From Streptomyces capitiformicae (GTDB lineage Bacteria > Actinomycetota > Actinomycetes > Streptomycetales > Streptomycetaceae): 64,000 nucleotides of DNA. How positions within the stretch are numbered: the first letter of the stretch is position 1; each line of letters starts with the position of its first letter. Where the stretch lies: the NCBI RefSeq assembly GCF_002214185.1, contig NZ_CP022161.1, positions 7,633,486 through 7,697,485 on the forward strand. Reading direction: 5' to 3'. Of this stretch, positions 51,870 to 60,569 are shown one piece after another. A program made the position numbers and the translations under genes. The notes beneath the pieces are model-generated. The model made no database searches, was not told where the DNA came from, and saw only the letters and a program-made list of their open reading frames with translations.

Positions 51870-53033
51870 ATGAGCGACCGTATGACCGCGCCCTGGGGCG
51901 AGTACGCCCTGGCCCGCTTTCCCGAGGACCCCCGTGACCGGCTGCGTGCCTGGGACGCGTCCGACGCGTATCTGCTGCGCCACCTCGCGGGGAGCGGGAC
52001 GCCCTTGGACGGGACGGTCGTGGTCGTGGGTGACCGCTGGGGCGCGCTGACCACGGCGCTCGCCGGGCACCGGCCGACGCAGATCACCGACTCGTTCCTG
52101 AGCCGGGAGGCGACGCGGGCGAACCTGGCGCGCAACGGGATCGAGGCGGACGCGACACGGCTGCTCACCACCCAGGACACGCCGCCGGACCGCATCGATG
52201 TACTCCTCGTGCGGGTCCCCAAGAGCCTCGCGCTGCTGGAGGACCAGTTGCACCGGCTCGCGCCCGCCGTGCACGAGGGGACCGTCGTCGTCGGCACCGG
52301 GATGGTCAAGGAGATCCACACCTCGACGTTGAAGCTCTTCGAGCGGATCCTCGGCCCGACCCGCACCTCCCTCGCCGAGCAGAAGGCACGGCTGATCTTC
52401 TGCACCCCGGACGCGGAGACCATCCTGGCGCGGGGCGCCGATCCATGGCCGTACACCTATGAACTACCCGGTGGCCTCGGCGAGTTGGCCGGGCGTACCG
52501 TCGTCAACCACTCGGGTGTGTTCTGTGCCGACCGGCTCGACATCGGCACCCGGTTCTTCCTCGGGCAGCTGCCGTACGGCCGTGTCGGCGGGCGGCGGGT
52601 CGTGGATCTGGGGTGCGGCAACGGGGTGGTCGGTACCGCGGTCGCGGTGGCCGATCCGGATGCCGAGGTGGTGTTCGTCGACGAGTCGTACCAGGCGGTG
52701 GCCTCGGCGGAGGCGACGTACCGGGCGAACGCCGACGGCAAGGCGGAGTTCGTGGTCGGTGACGGGCTGGAGGGGTTCGCGCCGGGGAGTGTCGATCTCG
52801 TCCTGAACAATCCGCCGTTCCACTCGCACCAGGCGACGACCGACGCCACGGCCTGGCGGATGTTCACCGGCGCGCGGCGGGCGCTGCGGCCGGGTGGCGA
52901 GCTGTGGGTGATCGGGAACCGACACCTGGGCTATCACGTGAAGCTGCGGCGGCTCTTCGGCAACAGTGAACTCGTCGCGAGTGACGCCAAGTTCGTGGTT
53001 CTCAGGGCGGTCAAGCGGGCTGTCGGGAAGTAG
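51870..53033 (+). CDS. RlmG/RsmC-type class I SAM methyltransferase
   Basis: 387 residues. Two methyltransferase-like halves, as in RsmC/RlmG: the first is degenerate (VVVVGDRWGALTTALAGH), the second is catalytic with VVDLGCGNGVVGTAVA, VFVDESYQAV and the NPPFHSH motif that marks base-N2/N6 modification. 23S or 16S rRNA guanine is the likely substrate. The start at 51870 lacks a strong ribosome binding site. Confidence 0.87.
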   Translation: MSDRMTAPWGEYALARFPEDPRDRLRAWDASDAYLLRHLAGSGTPLDGTVVVVGDRWGALTTALAGHRPTQITDSFLSREATRANLARNGIEADATRLLTTQDTPPDRIDVLLVRVPKSLALLEDQLHRLAPAVHEGTVVVGTGMVKEIHTSTLKLFERILGPTRTSLAEQKARLIFCTPDAETILARGADPWPYTYELPGGLGELAGRTVVNHSGVFCADRLDIGTRFFLGQLPYGRVGGRRVVDLGCGNGVVGTAVAVADPDAEVVFVDESYQAVASAEATYRANADGKAEFVVGDGLEGFAPGSVDLVLNNPPFHSHQATTDATAWRMFTGARRALRPGGELWVIGNRHLGYHVKLRRLFGNSELVASDAKFVVLRAVKRAVGK

Positions 53034-53042
53034 CCCGGCGGT

Positions 53043-53816
53043 TCAGGAACCGGTGCCGCGCAGGGCGCGGGGCGAGGCGCCCAGTTCCCGGCGGCAGGCC
53101 TTGTTGAAGGCGTGGAGGTCCGGGATGCCGACGGACGCGGCGACGGCGGGGATGGAGAGGGTCGTGGCGCGCAGCAGATGGTGGGCGCGTTCGAGTCTGC
53201 GGCGGCGGATGTAGCCGACCACCGTGCCGCCGGTCTCGGTGCGGAACAGCCGGGTCAGGTGGTTGTGGGAGACACCGGCCGCCTGCGCCACCTCCGGGAC
53301 GGTGAGCGGGGCGGCGAGGTGCGCCTCGATGTGGGCGATGGCGGTGGTGACCGCCGGGTGCGGGCCGGGGCCCGCGGCGGCGGGCGGGGTCAGGTGGGCG
53401 ACGCGCCACAGGGTGGTCCAGATCTCGGCCCGGGTTCGGTCGGGCTCGCTCGGGGCGGCGGCCATAGCCTGGAGCAACAGGCTTGTGAGCGCCGGGAGTT
53501 CGGGGCCCGCGTCCTGCATCACCCGGACCGTGCGGGGCGGTCCGGCCGGGGCGATGCGCAGGTGGGCGAAGAGGTGTTCCGAGCGGCCCCGGTAGCGGTA
53601 GCGGACCGTGGTGCCGGGTGGCACGAGGCTGACGCGGCCGGGGCGGATGGTGTGTGCCGTGCCGTCGACGGTCAGTTCGGCCTCGTACTGGTAGAGATGC
53701 AGCTGCCACAGCTCCGGCAGCCGGAACACATCCGTCCGCCCGGCCACACCGTGCACGCCGACCCCGATGCCCGCGACGACAGGCGGCTCACCGAGGTGGA
53801 TCTCCGTCTCCCGCAT
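53043..53816 (-). CDS. AraC-family transcriptional regulator
   Basis: 257 residues. A cupin-like N-terminal sensor (LYQYEAELTVDGTAHTIRPG, PPGTTVRYRY) and two C-terminal HTH motifs (LTVPEVAQAAGVSHNHLTRLF and IPAVAASVGIPDLHAFNKAC; key residues given, full helix longer). It probably responds to a sugar. It is the last gene of a leftward run with the aldolase and SIS genes (12-13 base spacings), which points to that pathway as the target. Confidence 0.88.
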   Translation of the reverse strand: MRETEIHLGEPPVVAGIGVGVHGVAGRTDVFRLPELWQLHLYQYEAELTVDGTAHTIRPGRVSLVPPGTTVRYRYRGRSEHLFAHLRIAPAGPPRTVRVMQDAGPELPALTSLLLQAMAAAPSEPDRTRAEIWTTLWRVAHLTPPAAAGPGPHPAVTTAIAHIEAHLAAPLTVPEVAQAAGVSHNHLTRLFRTETGGTVVGYIRRRRLERAHHLLRATTLSIPAVAASVGIPDLHAFNKACRRELGASPRALRGTGS

Positions 53817-53828
53817 GACGGAAAAATA

Positions 53829-54722
53829 TCAGTGACGGGCGTCACACTCCGCGCGCAGGACGCCGATGAGCCGCCCCGCCGTCTCCGCCATCGCCGCCCG
53901 CCCCACCGTGAGGTACTTGCGCGGGTCGACCACCTCGGGATGGGCGGCGAGGTGCTCCCGGATCGCGCCGGTCAGCGCGATGTTGAGCGCGGTTCCGATG
54001 TTGACCTTGGCGATGCCGCCCGCGACGGCCGTCCGCAGTTCGTCGTCCGGGACTCCGGAGGAGCCATGCAGGACGAGGGGGACGTCCAGCGCTGCGGTCA
54101 GCCGTTTCAGCAGCGTGTGGTCGAGGGCGGCGGTCCGGGTGGTCATCGCGTGTGAGCTGCCGATGGCCACGGCGAGCGCGTCCACGCCGGAATCGGCGAC
54201 GAAGGCGCGTGCCTCGTCGGGGTCGGTACGGGCGCCGGGTGCGTGTGCGTCGAGCGGCGGGACACCGTTCTTGCCCCCTACTTGCGCCGCGTCCTTCCCG
54301 CCCACCCGACCCAGCTCAGCCTCGATCCACAGTCCCTGAGCATGCGCCCACTCCACGGCGGAGCGGGTGGCGGCGAGGTTCTCCGCGTACGGCAGACGCG
54401 ACGCGTCGTACATCACCGAGCTGAACCCGGCGTCGGGGGCCCGGCGCAGCAGGTCGTCGCTCTGGATGTGGTCGAGGTGGAGCGCGACGGGCACGGTCGC
54501 GCGCTCGGCTGCCGTGAGGGCGGCGCGGCCCAGCGGGAGCAGGTCCCCGTCATGGAACTTGACCGCGTTCTCGCTCACTTGGACGACCACGGGCGCGTCC
54601 ACGGACTCGGCGCCCTTGATGACGGCCTCGACGTGCTCCAGGGTGATCACGTTGAAGGCGGCCACCGCGGTGTGTGCCGCGGCCGCTCTGGTGATCAGCT
54701 CACCGGTTGTCGTGAGGGGCAC
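53829..54722 (-). CDS. Class II aldolase of the fructose-bisphosphate/tagatose family
   Basis: 297 residues, GTG start with AGGAGG upstream. Zinc aldolase motifs are clear: AFNVITLEHVEAVI, the catalytic and zinc residues in VALHLDHIQS, EAELGRVGGKD, VAIGSSHAM and LHGSSGVPDDELR, plus the phosphate site KVNIGTALN. The sequence is closer to the KbaY/GatY/IolJ type than to the housekeeping Fba. It cleaves a ketose 1,6-bisphosphate or analogue. It lies 13 bases after the SIS gene; no sugar kinase gene is present in the cluster. Confidence 0.88.
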   Translation of the reverse strand: MPLTTTGELITRAAAAHTAVAAFNVITLEHVEAVIKGAESVDAPVVVQVSENAVKFHDGDLLPLGRAALTAAERATVPVALHLDHIQSDDLLRRAPDAGFSSVMYDASRLPYAENLAATRSAVEWAHAQGLWIEAELGRVGGKDAAQVGGKNGVPPLDAHAPGARTDPDEARAFVADSGVDALAVAIGSSHAMTTRTAALDHTLLKRLTAALDVPLVLHGSSGVPDDELRTAVAGGIAKVNIGTALNIALTGAIREHLAAHPEVVDPRKYLTVGRAAMAETAGRLIGVLRAECDARH

Positions 54723-54735
54723 AACTCCTCCTGGT

Positions 54736-55626
54736 TCACCGGGGGTTCGCGTCGAGGATCACCGAGCGGGTGAGGTGGCGCGGCCGGTCGGGGTCGAGGC
54801 CGCGGACTGCGGCCAGGGCGACGGCGAGCCGCTGGGCGCGGACCAGCTCGGCGAGTGGGTCGAGCTCGCCCTCGATCCACAACCCGCCGGTCTTCCGCAC
54901 CTGTTCGGCGAGCCCTTCGGGTGCCTTGCCGAGCATCCAGGTCGCCGTGGACCGGGCGGTGACGCTGATCGGGCCGTGCCGGTACTCCATCGCCGGATAC
55001 GCCTCGCTCCACGCCAGCGCGGCCTCGCGCATCTTGAGCGCCGCCTCGTGCGCGAGGCCCACGGTCCAGCCCCGGCCGAGGAAGGTGAACTGGGCGCAGT
55101 CGACCAGCCCTTCGGGCAGCGGTGCGCTCAGCGCGGTGCGTGCGTCGGCCACGGCCCGGTCGGTGTGCAGCCCGAGGTGGGCGCGCAGGAGGGTGAGGGC
55201 GGTGGTGGCGAAGCGGGTCTGCACGACGGACCGCTCGTCGGCGTAGTCCAGCACCACCACGTCGTCGGCGGCCGCCATCACGGGCGTGTCCGGGTCGGCG
55301 GTGATCGCGGTCGTAGGCGTACGGCCCCGGAGCGCGCCCAGCACGTCGAGCACCTCGGTGGTGGTGCCGGAGCGGCTGAGGGCGACGACACGGTCGTACC
55401 CGCGGCCATGGGGGAACTCCGAGGCCGCGAAGGCGTCCGTCTCACCCTGACCGGCCCGCTCGCGCGATACGGCGGCGGCCTGCGCCATGAAGTACGACGT
55501 CCCGCAGCCGATGAGGGCCACGCGCTCCCCCGGCACCGGGAGGACCTTCGCGTGTGCCACCGCCTCGGCGGCGACTCGGGTCCAGCACTCGGGCTGGCTG
55601 TTCAGCTCGTCCTCGACGTGGGTCAT
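54736..55626 (-). CDS. SIS-domain sugar-phosphate isomerase/deaminase (AgaS-like)
   Basis: 296 residues with two SIS domains: the first carries LIGCGTSYFMAQAAA and ALSRSGTTTEVLDVL, the second FLGRGWTVGLAHEAALKMRE and EYRHGPISV. This is the GlmS isomerase-like architecture without the glutaminase half, as in AgaS and FrlB. With the aldolase it suggests use of an amino sugar or glycated compound. First gene of the SIS-aldolase-AraC run. Confidence 0.87.
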   Translation of the reverse strand: MTHVEDELNSQPECWTRVAAEAVAHAKVLPVPGERVALIGCGTSYFMAQAAAVSRERAGQGETDAFAASEFPHGRGYDRVVALSRSGTTTEVLDVLGALRGRTPTTAITADPDTPVMAAADDVVVLDYADERSVVQTRFATTALTLLRAHLGLHTDRAVADARTALSAPLPEGLVDCAQFTFLGRGWTVGLAHEAALKMREAALAWSEAYPAMEYRHGPISVTARSTATWMLGKAPEGLAEQVRKTGGLWIEGELDPLAELVRAQRLAVALAAVRGLDPDRPRHLTRSVILDANPR

Positions 55627-55654
55627 GCGGTATCCCTCCCCAACCCGATCGGGG

Positions 55655-56656
55655 TCAGTCCCGTAGCCAGGGGGCGAGCATGCCGCCGCGTTTCAGGGTG
55701 GTGAGGACCAGGGAGAGGTCCACCGAGTCGACGTCCTGGAGCCAGAGGGAGCGGGTGACGAAGGTGTGGAGGGCGGCTTCGTCGGGGAACGCGGTCAGGA
55801 CCAGGAGTTGGCGTTCGCCGGTGACGAAGCTGGCGTAGCGGACGTGGGCGGACTGGGCGAGGGCCGCCGTCACGGCCTCCACCTTGACCGGGGGCGTGCG
55901 CACCCGAAGGACGGCTTCCACCGGCAGTCCGAGGACGGCCGGTTCGATCACGGCGCGGATACGGACCCGGCCCGTGCGGCGCAGGGTGGTCAGGCGCCGT
56001 CTCGCGGTGGCTTCCGACACGCCCGCGACGCGCGCGAGTTCGTCGTAGGTGCGGCGTCCGTCCTCGGCCAGGGCGTGCAGCAACAGGCGGTCGGCGCGGG
56101 CGAGTTCGTCGGTCGGATCGACGGGCAGAGGCAAGGGGTCGGCGGTGGACGGGATCCCGGGGCGGGCCCCCTCCCGCAGGATCGCGATCTCGGAGTCGGT
56201 GAGCAGGCCGGCGTGCCACTCGCGGATCGTGCGGATGTGCCGCAGCACCGGAAGGGTCAGGGTCTCCACCACGCCGGGCAGCCCGGAGAGTTCGTCCATG
56301 ACGAGGCCCGCGAGTCGTTCGCGGGGGCAGAACAGTTCCGCGACGCAGTCCAGGGGGCCGGTGAGGACATGGGCGAAGACGCAGTCGGGGCGGCGAGCCA
56401 GTGCCGTGGCCGCCGCCCGGGCCCGGCCCGGTGCACAGCGCACGCCGACCACCGTGTTGCGCCCGCGCACCGCCATGGCCCCGATCCGTACCAGGCCCGA
56501 CTCCAGCAGGCGGGTGCCGCGGCGGACGACTGTGCGTTCGGGCTCGCCGAGCGCCGCCGCGATGCGATGCCATGAGGCACGGCCGTCGATCTGCAGCGCG
56601 CTGACGATACGGCGGTCCAGTAAATCCGCCACGGGGGCGTTCTGCTGTGCGTCCAT
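55655..56656 (-). CDS. Lrp/AsnC-family regulator with two HTH-RAM units
   Basis: 333 residues, twice the usual Lrp length. An N-terminal AsnC HTH (LLDRRIVSALQIDGRASWHR) and ligand domain are followed by a second HTH (DRLLLHALAEDGRRTYDELA, VSEATARRRLTTL) and a second ligand-binding RAM-type domain. Such tandem Lrp proteins are common in actinomycetes. It is divergent from the Nramp-amidase operon, which is the likeliest target. The ATG at 56656 is supported by AGGT; the long frame upstream is a shadow. Confidence 0.87.
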   Translation of the reverse strand: MDAQQNAPVADLLDRRIVSALQIDGRASWHRIAAALGEPERTVVRRGTRLLESGLVRIGAMAVRGRNTVVGVRCAPGRARAAATALARRPDCVFAHVLTGPLDCVAELFCPRERLAGLVMDELSGLPGVVETLTLPVLRHIRTIREWHAGLLTDSEIAILREGARPGIPSTADPLPLPVDPTDELARADRLLLHALAEDGRRTYDELARVAGVSEATARRRLTTLRRTGRVRIRAVIEPAVLGLPVEAVLRVRTPPVKVEAVTAALAQSAHVRYASFVTGERQLLVLTAFPDEAALHTFVTRSLWLQDVDSVDLSLVLTTLKRGGMLAPWLRD

Positions 56657-56863
56657 CAGACCCAACCTATGGCTGATTCCGTCATTCCCGCAGGAGTTCT
56701 TGTTCCCTTCCGTCACCTTGGCCCAGCCTGCCGTGCAACAACCCACGCCCCGCCCGCATCCGCACGGTCTCGCCGCCGTACGGTCCCTCCGTCCCCAGGG
56801 GGCCCGTACGCGCCGTACGAACCCATGACTCCCGTAACTCCCCGATGTACGGAGATGGTTGAC

Positions 56864-58186
56864 GTGACCGCGACTCCAGGAAGTCCCCCACGTCCCTCGG
56901 CGACCGACGCCGCCGGGCCCACGCGGCCCGGCCCCGCCGCCCCCCGGCGCGGGCGGCTCGCGCTCCTCGGCCCCGGGCTTGTGCTGGCCGCCGCGAGTGT
57001 GGGCGCGGGCGACATGGTGACGTCGCTCGCGGGCGCGGCCGGGTACGGGATGGCGCTCATGTGGGCGATCGTCATCGGTGTCGTCCTCAAGTACGCGCTC
57101 ACGGAGGCGGTGGGCCGTCTGTACATGGCCACCGGGCAGACCGTGATCATGAGTCTGAAGTCGGCCGCCCGCTGGCTGCCGCTCGCGTTCATCCTCTTCG
57201 TGCTGGTCATCGGGCTGCTCTACGGGGCGGCCCTGAGTTCCGTGGCGTCCCTGGCGCTGTCCACGCTGTTCCCCGTGCTGCCGGTCAGACCGGTCGCCGT
57301 GGTGATCGCGCTGGCGGCGGCCGCGATCGTGTACGTCGGGCGGTACGCCCTGTTCGAGCGGGTGATGAGCTTCTTCATGCTCGCCAAGTTCCTCGGCATG
57401 GCCGTACTGGCGGTGGCCACGCTCGCCACGGCCGACGATCTGCCGGGGCTGCTCGGCACGCTCCGCCCGCGGCTCCCGGAGGGCGACATCGTGACGGTGC
57501 TGGCGCTGATCGGCGGGGTGGGCGGCACGGCCGGGATCGCCTCGTACAGCTACTGGGTGCGGGAGAAGGGCTGGGCGGACCGGAGCCGGCTGCGGCTCAT
57601 GCGGGCGGACTCGGCCGTGAGTTACGGCATCACGTTCCTGTTCGTGCTCTGTACGACAGTGGTGGGTACGGGGCTGCTGTACGGCACCGGCGGGAGCATC
57701 ACCGGCAACGAGGGGCTGGCGGCGCTCGCCGATCCGCTCGGCGCCGATCTGGGGTCCGTGGCCCGCGTGCTGTTCCTGGGGACGTTCTTCCTGGTGACGC
57801 TGAGCGCGCTCGTCGGCGGCTTCAACGGGCTGTGCTACCTGCTCGCCGACTCCTTGCGGGCGCTGCGCGGCATCCCGGACGCGGAGGCGGAGCGCCATAT
57901 CGCGCAGCACAGCCTTCCGTTCCGCCTGTTCGTCCTCTACTGCGCCGTCACCTCGGTCGCCGTCATCTTCCTGGGCCGGCCGGTGTCCCTGGTGCTGACC
58001 TACGCCGCCGTCGGCTCGCTGATCCTGCCGCTGCTGTCCGGCGCGCTGCTTGTCCTGCTCAACCGCCGGGGCGTGGACCCGGCGTGCCGCAATGGAATCA
58101 CCTCGAACGTCCTGCTGGGCGGCTCCTTCGTCCTCTTCGGAGTACTCGCCGTCGTCCAGCTCAAGGATTCCCTGGGAGGGGCGTGA
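56864..58186 (+). CDS. Nramp-superfamily transporter lacking the DPGN motif
   Basis: 440 residues from the GTG at 56864, which has GGAG nine bases upstream; an ATG at 56855 directly abuts that site. Eleven or so membrane helices of the Nramp/LeuT fold. Helix 1 reads GPGLVLAAASVGAGDMVTSL, without the DPGN metal-binding motif; helix 6 reads IGGVGGTAGIASYSYWVREKG, without the MPH motif. The protein thus belongs to a divergent clade for which manganese or iron transport should not be assumed. It overlaps the amidase start (GTGA), which suggests a joint function. Confidence 0.85.
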   Translation: MTATPGSPPRPSATDAAGPTRPGPAAPRRGRLALLGPGLVLAAASVGAGDMVTSLAGAAGYGMALMWAIVIGVVLKYALTEAVGRLYMATGQTVIMSLKSAARWLPLAFILFVLVIGLLYGAALSSVASLALSTLFPVLPVRPVAVVIALAAAAIVYVGRYALFERVMSFFMLAKFLGMAVLAVATLATADDLPGLLGTLRPRLPEGDIVTVLALIGGVGGTAGIASYSYWVREKGWADRSRLRLMRADSAVSYGITFLFVLCTTVVGTGLLYGTGGSITGNEGLAALADPLGADLGSVARVLFLGTFFLVTLSALVGGFNGLCYLLADSLRALRGIPDAEAERHIAQHSLPFRLFVLYCAVTSVAVIFLGRPVSLVLTYAAVGSLILPLLSGALLVLLNRRGVDPACRNGITSNVLLGGSFVLFGVLAVVQLKDSLGGA

Positions 58187-59694
58187 ACCACCTCGTGAAC
58201 CACTCCGTCGACCACTCCGTCGACCTCGACCGCCGTACGAAGCGCCCCGTGAATCCCACGGGCGACGTGAACCCCACGGACGACCTGTGCTTCCGGACGG
58301 CCTTCGAGCTCTCCGCCGCGCTCGCGCGCCGCGAGGTGTCCGCGCGCGAGGTCGTGACCGCCCATCTGGAGCGGATCGAGCGCGTCAACCCGACGGTGAA
58401 CGCCATCGTGACCCTCGTCGCGGACCAGGCGCTGGAGCAGGCCGCCGACGCCGACGAGCGGATGGCGGCCGGGCAGCCGGTCGGCCCGCTGCACGGGCTG
58501 CCCGTGGCGCACAAGGACCTGCACGACACGGCGGGCATCCGCACGACGTACGGCTCGCCGATCTTCGCCGACCACGTCCCCGACCGCGACCATCTGGTCG
58601 TCCAGCGCCTGCGGGACGCCGGGGCGATCACCATCGGCAAGACCAACGTCCCCGAACTCGGCCTGGGTTCGCACACCGTCAACCCCGTCTTCGGTGCCAC
58701 TCGCAACCCGTACGACCTCTCCCGCAGCGCGGGCGGCAGCAGCGGCGGCGCGGGGGCGGCCCTCGCCTGCGGGATGCAGCCCATCGCCGACGGCAGCGAC
58801 ACCGGGGGCTCGCTGCGCAATCCGGCCTCCTTCAACAACGTCGTCGGTCTGCGTCCCTCCCCCGGGCGTGTGCCGTCCTGGCCGGACAAGGCGCAATGGG
58901 GTCAGCTGTCGGTGAAGGGGCCGATGGCCCGGACCGTCGCGGACGTCACCCTGGCCCTGTCGGTGCTGGCCGGCCCGGACCCGCGCGATCCACGGTCCCT
59001 GGAGCGGCCCGGTTCCACCTTCGCGTGGCAACTCAGCGATGACATCCGGGGGTTGAGGGTCGCCTGGTCGCCCGATCTCGGCGGAGCCGTGCCCGTCGCC
59101 CCGGAGGTACGGGACGCGCTGGCGCCGGCGGTCGAGGTGTTCTCCGCGCTGGGCTGCGAGGTCGAGGATGCCTGCCCGGACCTGTCGGGCGCGGACGAGG
59201 TGTTCCTCGCCCAGCGCGCCTGGCAGGTGGAGCTCGTCTACGGGGCGCTGCTGGACGAGCACCGCCACCGGATGGCCCCGGACGTGGTGTGGAACATCGA
59301 GCAGGGCCGCAAGCTCGCCGGGCCGGACCTGGGGCGGGCGCAGACCCTGCACGGCGCGCTCTTCCACCGGGTCCGCGAGTTCTTCGAGCGGTACGATCTG
59401 CTGTTGCTGCCGGTCAGCCAGGTCGCGCCGTTCGACATCGACCTGGCGTACCCGACGGTCGTGGACGGCACTCCCATGGAGACCTATCTCGACTGGATGC
59501 GCTCGGCCTACCTGATCTCCGTCACGGGCTGTCCCGCGCTCTCCGTCCCGGCCGGCTTCACCCCGCAGGGCCTGCCGGTGGGGCTGCAGTTGGTGGGACG
59601 GCACCGCCAGGACTGGTCCCTCCTGAAGGCCGGGTACGCCTTTGAACAGGCGACGCGGGTCGGCGAGCGCCGACCGCCGGTCGTGAGCGCGTAG
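58183..59694 (+). CDS. Amidase-signature family hydrolase
   Basis: 503 residues from the GTG at 58183, overlapping the transporter stop, with GGGAGGGG upstream. The amidase-signature triad is Lys111 (VAHKDLHD), Ser186 (SAGGSSGGA) and Ser210 (GSDTGGSLRNPAS). The N-terminus has an imperfect VNHSVDHSVD repeat before the fold. Amidases of this family hydrolyse small amides. Coupling to the transporter suggests that an amide or its metal complex is imported and cleaved; that is inference. Confidence 0.9.
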   Translation: MNHLVNHSVDHSVDLDRRTKRPVNPTGDVNPTDDLCFRTAFELSAALARREVSAREVVTAHLERIERVNPTVNAIVTLVADQALEQAADADERMAAGQPVGPLHGLPVAHKDLHDTAGIRTTYGSPIFADHVPDRDHLVVQRLRDAGAITIGKTNVPELGLGSHTVNPVFGATRNPYDLSRSAGGSSGGAGAALACGMQPIADGSDTGGSLRNPASFNNVVGLRPSPGRVPSWPDKAQWGQLSVKGPMARTVADVTLALSVLAGPDPRDPRSLERPGSTFAWQLSDDIRGLRVAWSPDLGGAVPVAPEVRDALAPAVEVFSALGCEVEDACPDLSGADEVFLAQRAWQVELVYGALLDEHRHRMAPDVVWNIEQGRKLAGPDLGRAQTLHGALFHRVREFFERYDLLLLPVSQVAPFDIDLAYPTVVDGTPMETYLDWMRSAYLISVTGCPALSVPAGFTPQGLPVGLQLVGRHRQDWSLLKAGYAFEQATRVGERRPPVVSA

Positions 59695-59702
59695 GGCCCT
59701 GC

Positions 59703-60527
59703 TCAGCGGCTCGCGAGGAGCCCGTAGAGCAGGGGGATCCTGGGCTCCGGCAGACGCCACCAGCCGGACGGGGTGCGGGTCATCCGGGGCCAGCGCGGCC
59801 AGGTCAGTTCGTCGCTCTCGCGCAGGCGCCGGAGGCTCAGTCCGGCGCCGATGAGCGCGTTGATCACCTCGTCCAGGCCGTGCATCCACTCGTAGCTGTC
59901 GGTGGCGCCCTCGACGGCGGGACCGTCGGTGTAGGTGTACGTCGCGTCGCGGTGCACCGGGCCCCGGCCGCCCAAGTAGTCGTTGCGGAGGAGGAATTCG
60001 GGACCTGCGTCCGGTGCGGGCTTGGGGCCGAGGGAGTTGAGCAGCGGATGGAACTCCGCGATGTACAACCGCCCGCCGGGTCGTAGGAGTCGAGCGACGA
60101 CCGCCGCCCAGCGGTCCAGGTCGGGCAGGTAGCACAGGGCGCCCTTGCCCGTGTAGACCACGTCGAACCGCCCCTCCCCCAGGGCCTCGACGGCGTCGTA
60201 CACATTCGCCCGTACGTAGCCGACGTCCAGCCCCGCCTTCGCCGCGAGACTCCCGGCGGCCGCCACGGACGCCTCGGAGAAGTCGAGCCCGATGGCCCGC
60301 GCCCCACGCTGCGCGAAGGCCAGCGTCTCGGTGCCGAGGTGGCACTGGAGGTGGACCACGTCCCGGCCGGCCAGCTCCCCCAGGTCCTCCCACTCCCATG
60401 GGGCGAACCACCGTGCCGGGTCGAGGTTTTCATCGAGCCCGTAGAAGCGGCTCGCGAGATGAACAGGCGTACGGGCGTCCCAGTTGGCCTCGTTGGCCCG
60501 CATCAAGTGCTCATGGGCATCGGTCAT
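59703..60527 (-). CDS. Class I SAM-dependent methyltransferase
   Basis: 274 residues from the ATG at 60527 (an ATG at 60539 is the alternative). Motif I is VVHLQCHLGTETLAFA, followed by GLDFSEASV, the motif IV region FDVVYTGKGALCYLPD and LLRPGGRLYIAEFHP. The QCHLGTET form is the UbiE/SmtA-like group common in actinobacteria. Substrate unknown. It is convergent with the amidase gene (8-base gap). Confidence 0.87.
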   Translation of the reverse strand: MTDAHEHLMRANEANWDARTPVHLASRFYGLDENLDPARWFAPWEWEDLGELAGRDVVHLQCHLGTETLAFAQRGARAIGLDFSEASVAAAGSLAAKAGLDVGYVRANVYDAVEALGEGRFDVVYTGKGALCYLPDLDRWAAVVARLLRPGGRLYIAEFHPLLNSLGPKPAPDAGPEFLLRNDYLGGRGPVHRDATYTYTDGPAVEGATDSYEWMHGLDEVINALIGAGLSLRRLRESDELTWPRWPRMTRTPSGWWRLPEPRIPLLYGLLASR

Positions 60528-60569
60528 GACGACATCCAAGCAGTTCCGTCCGCCGGCGGAACATGGCGC

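Noticed and set aside
56657..57910. Leftward open frame extending the Lrp gene by more than 400 codons
   Set aside because: It runs antisense to the Nramp gene and consists of Arg/His/Gln-rich shadow sequence; the Lrp fold starts at the ATG at 56656.
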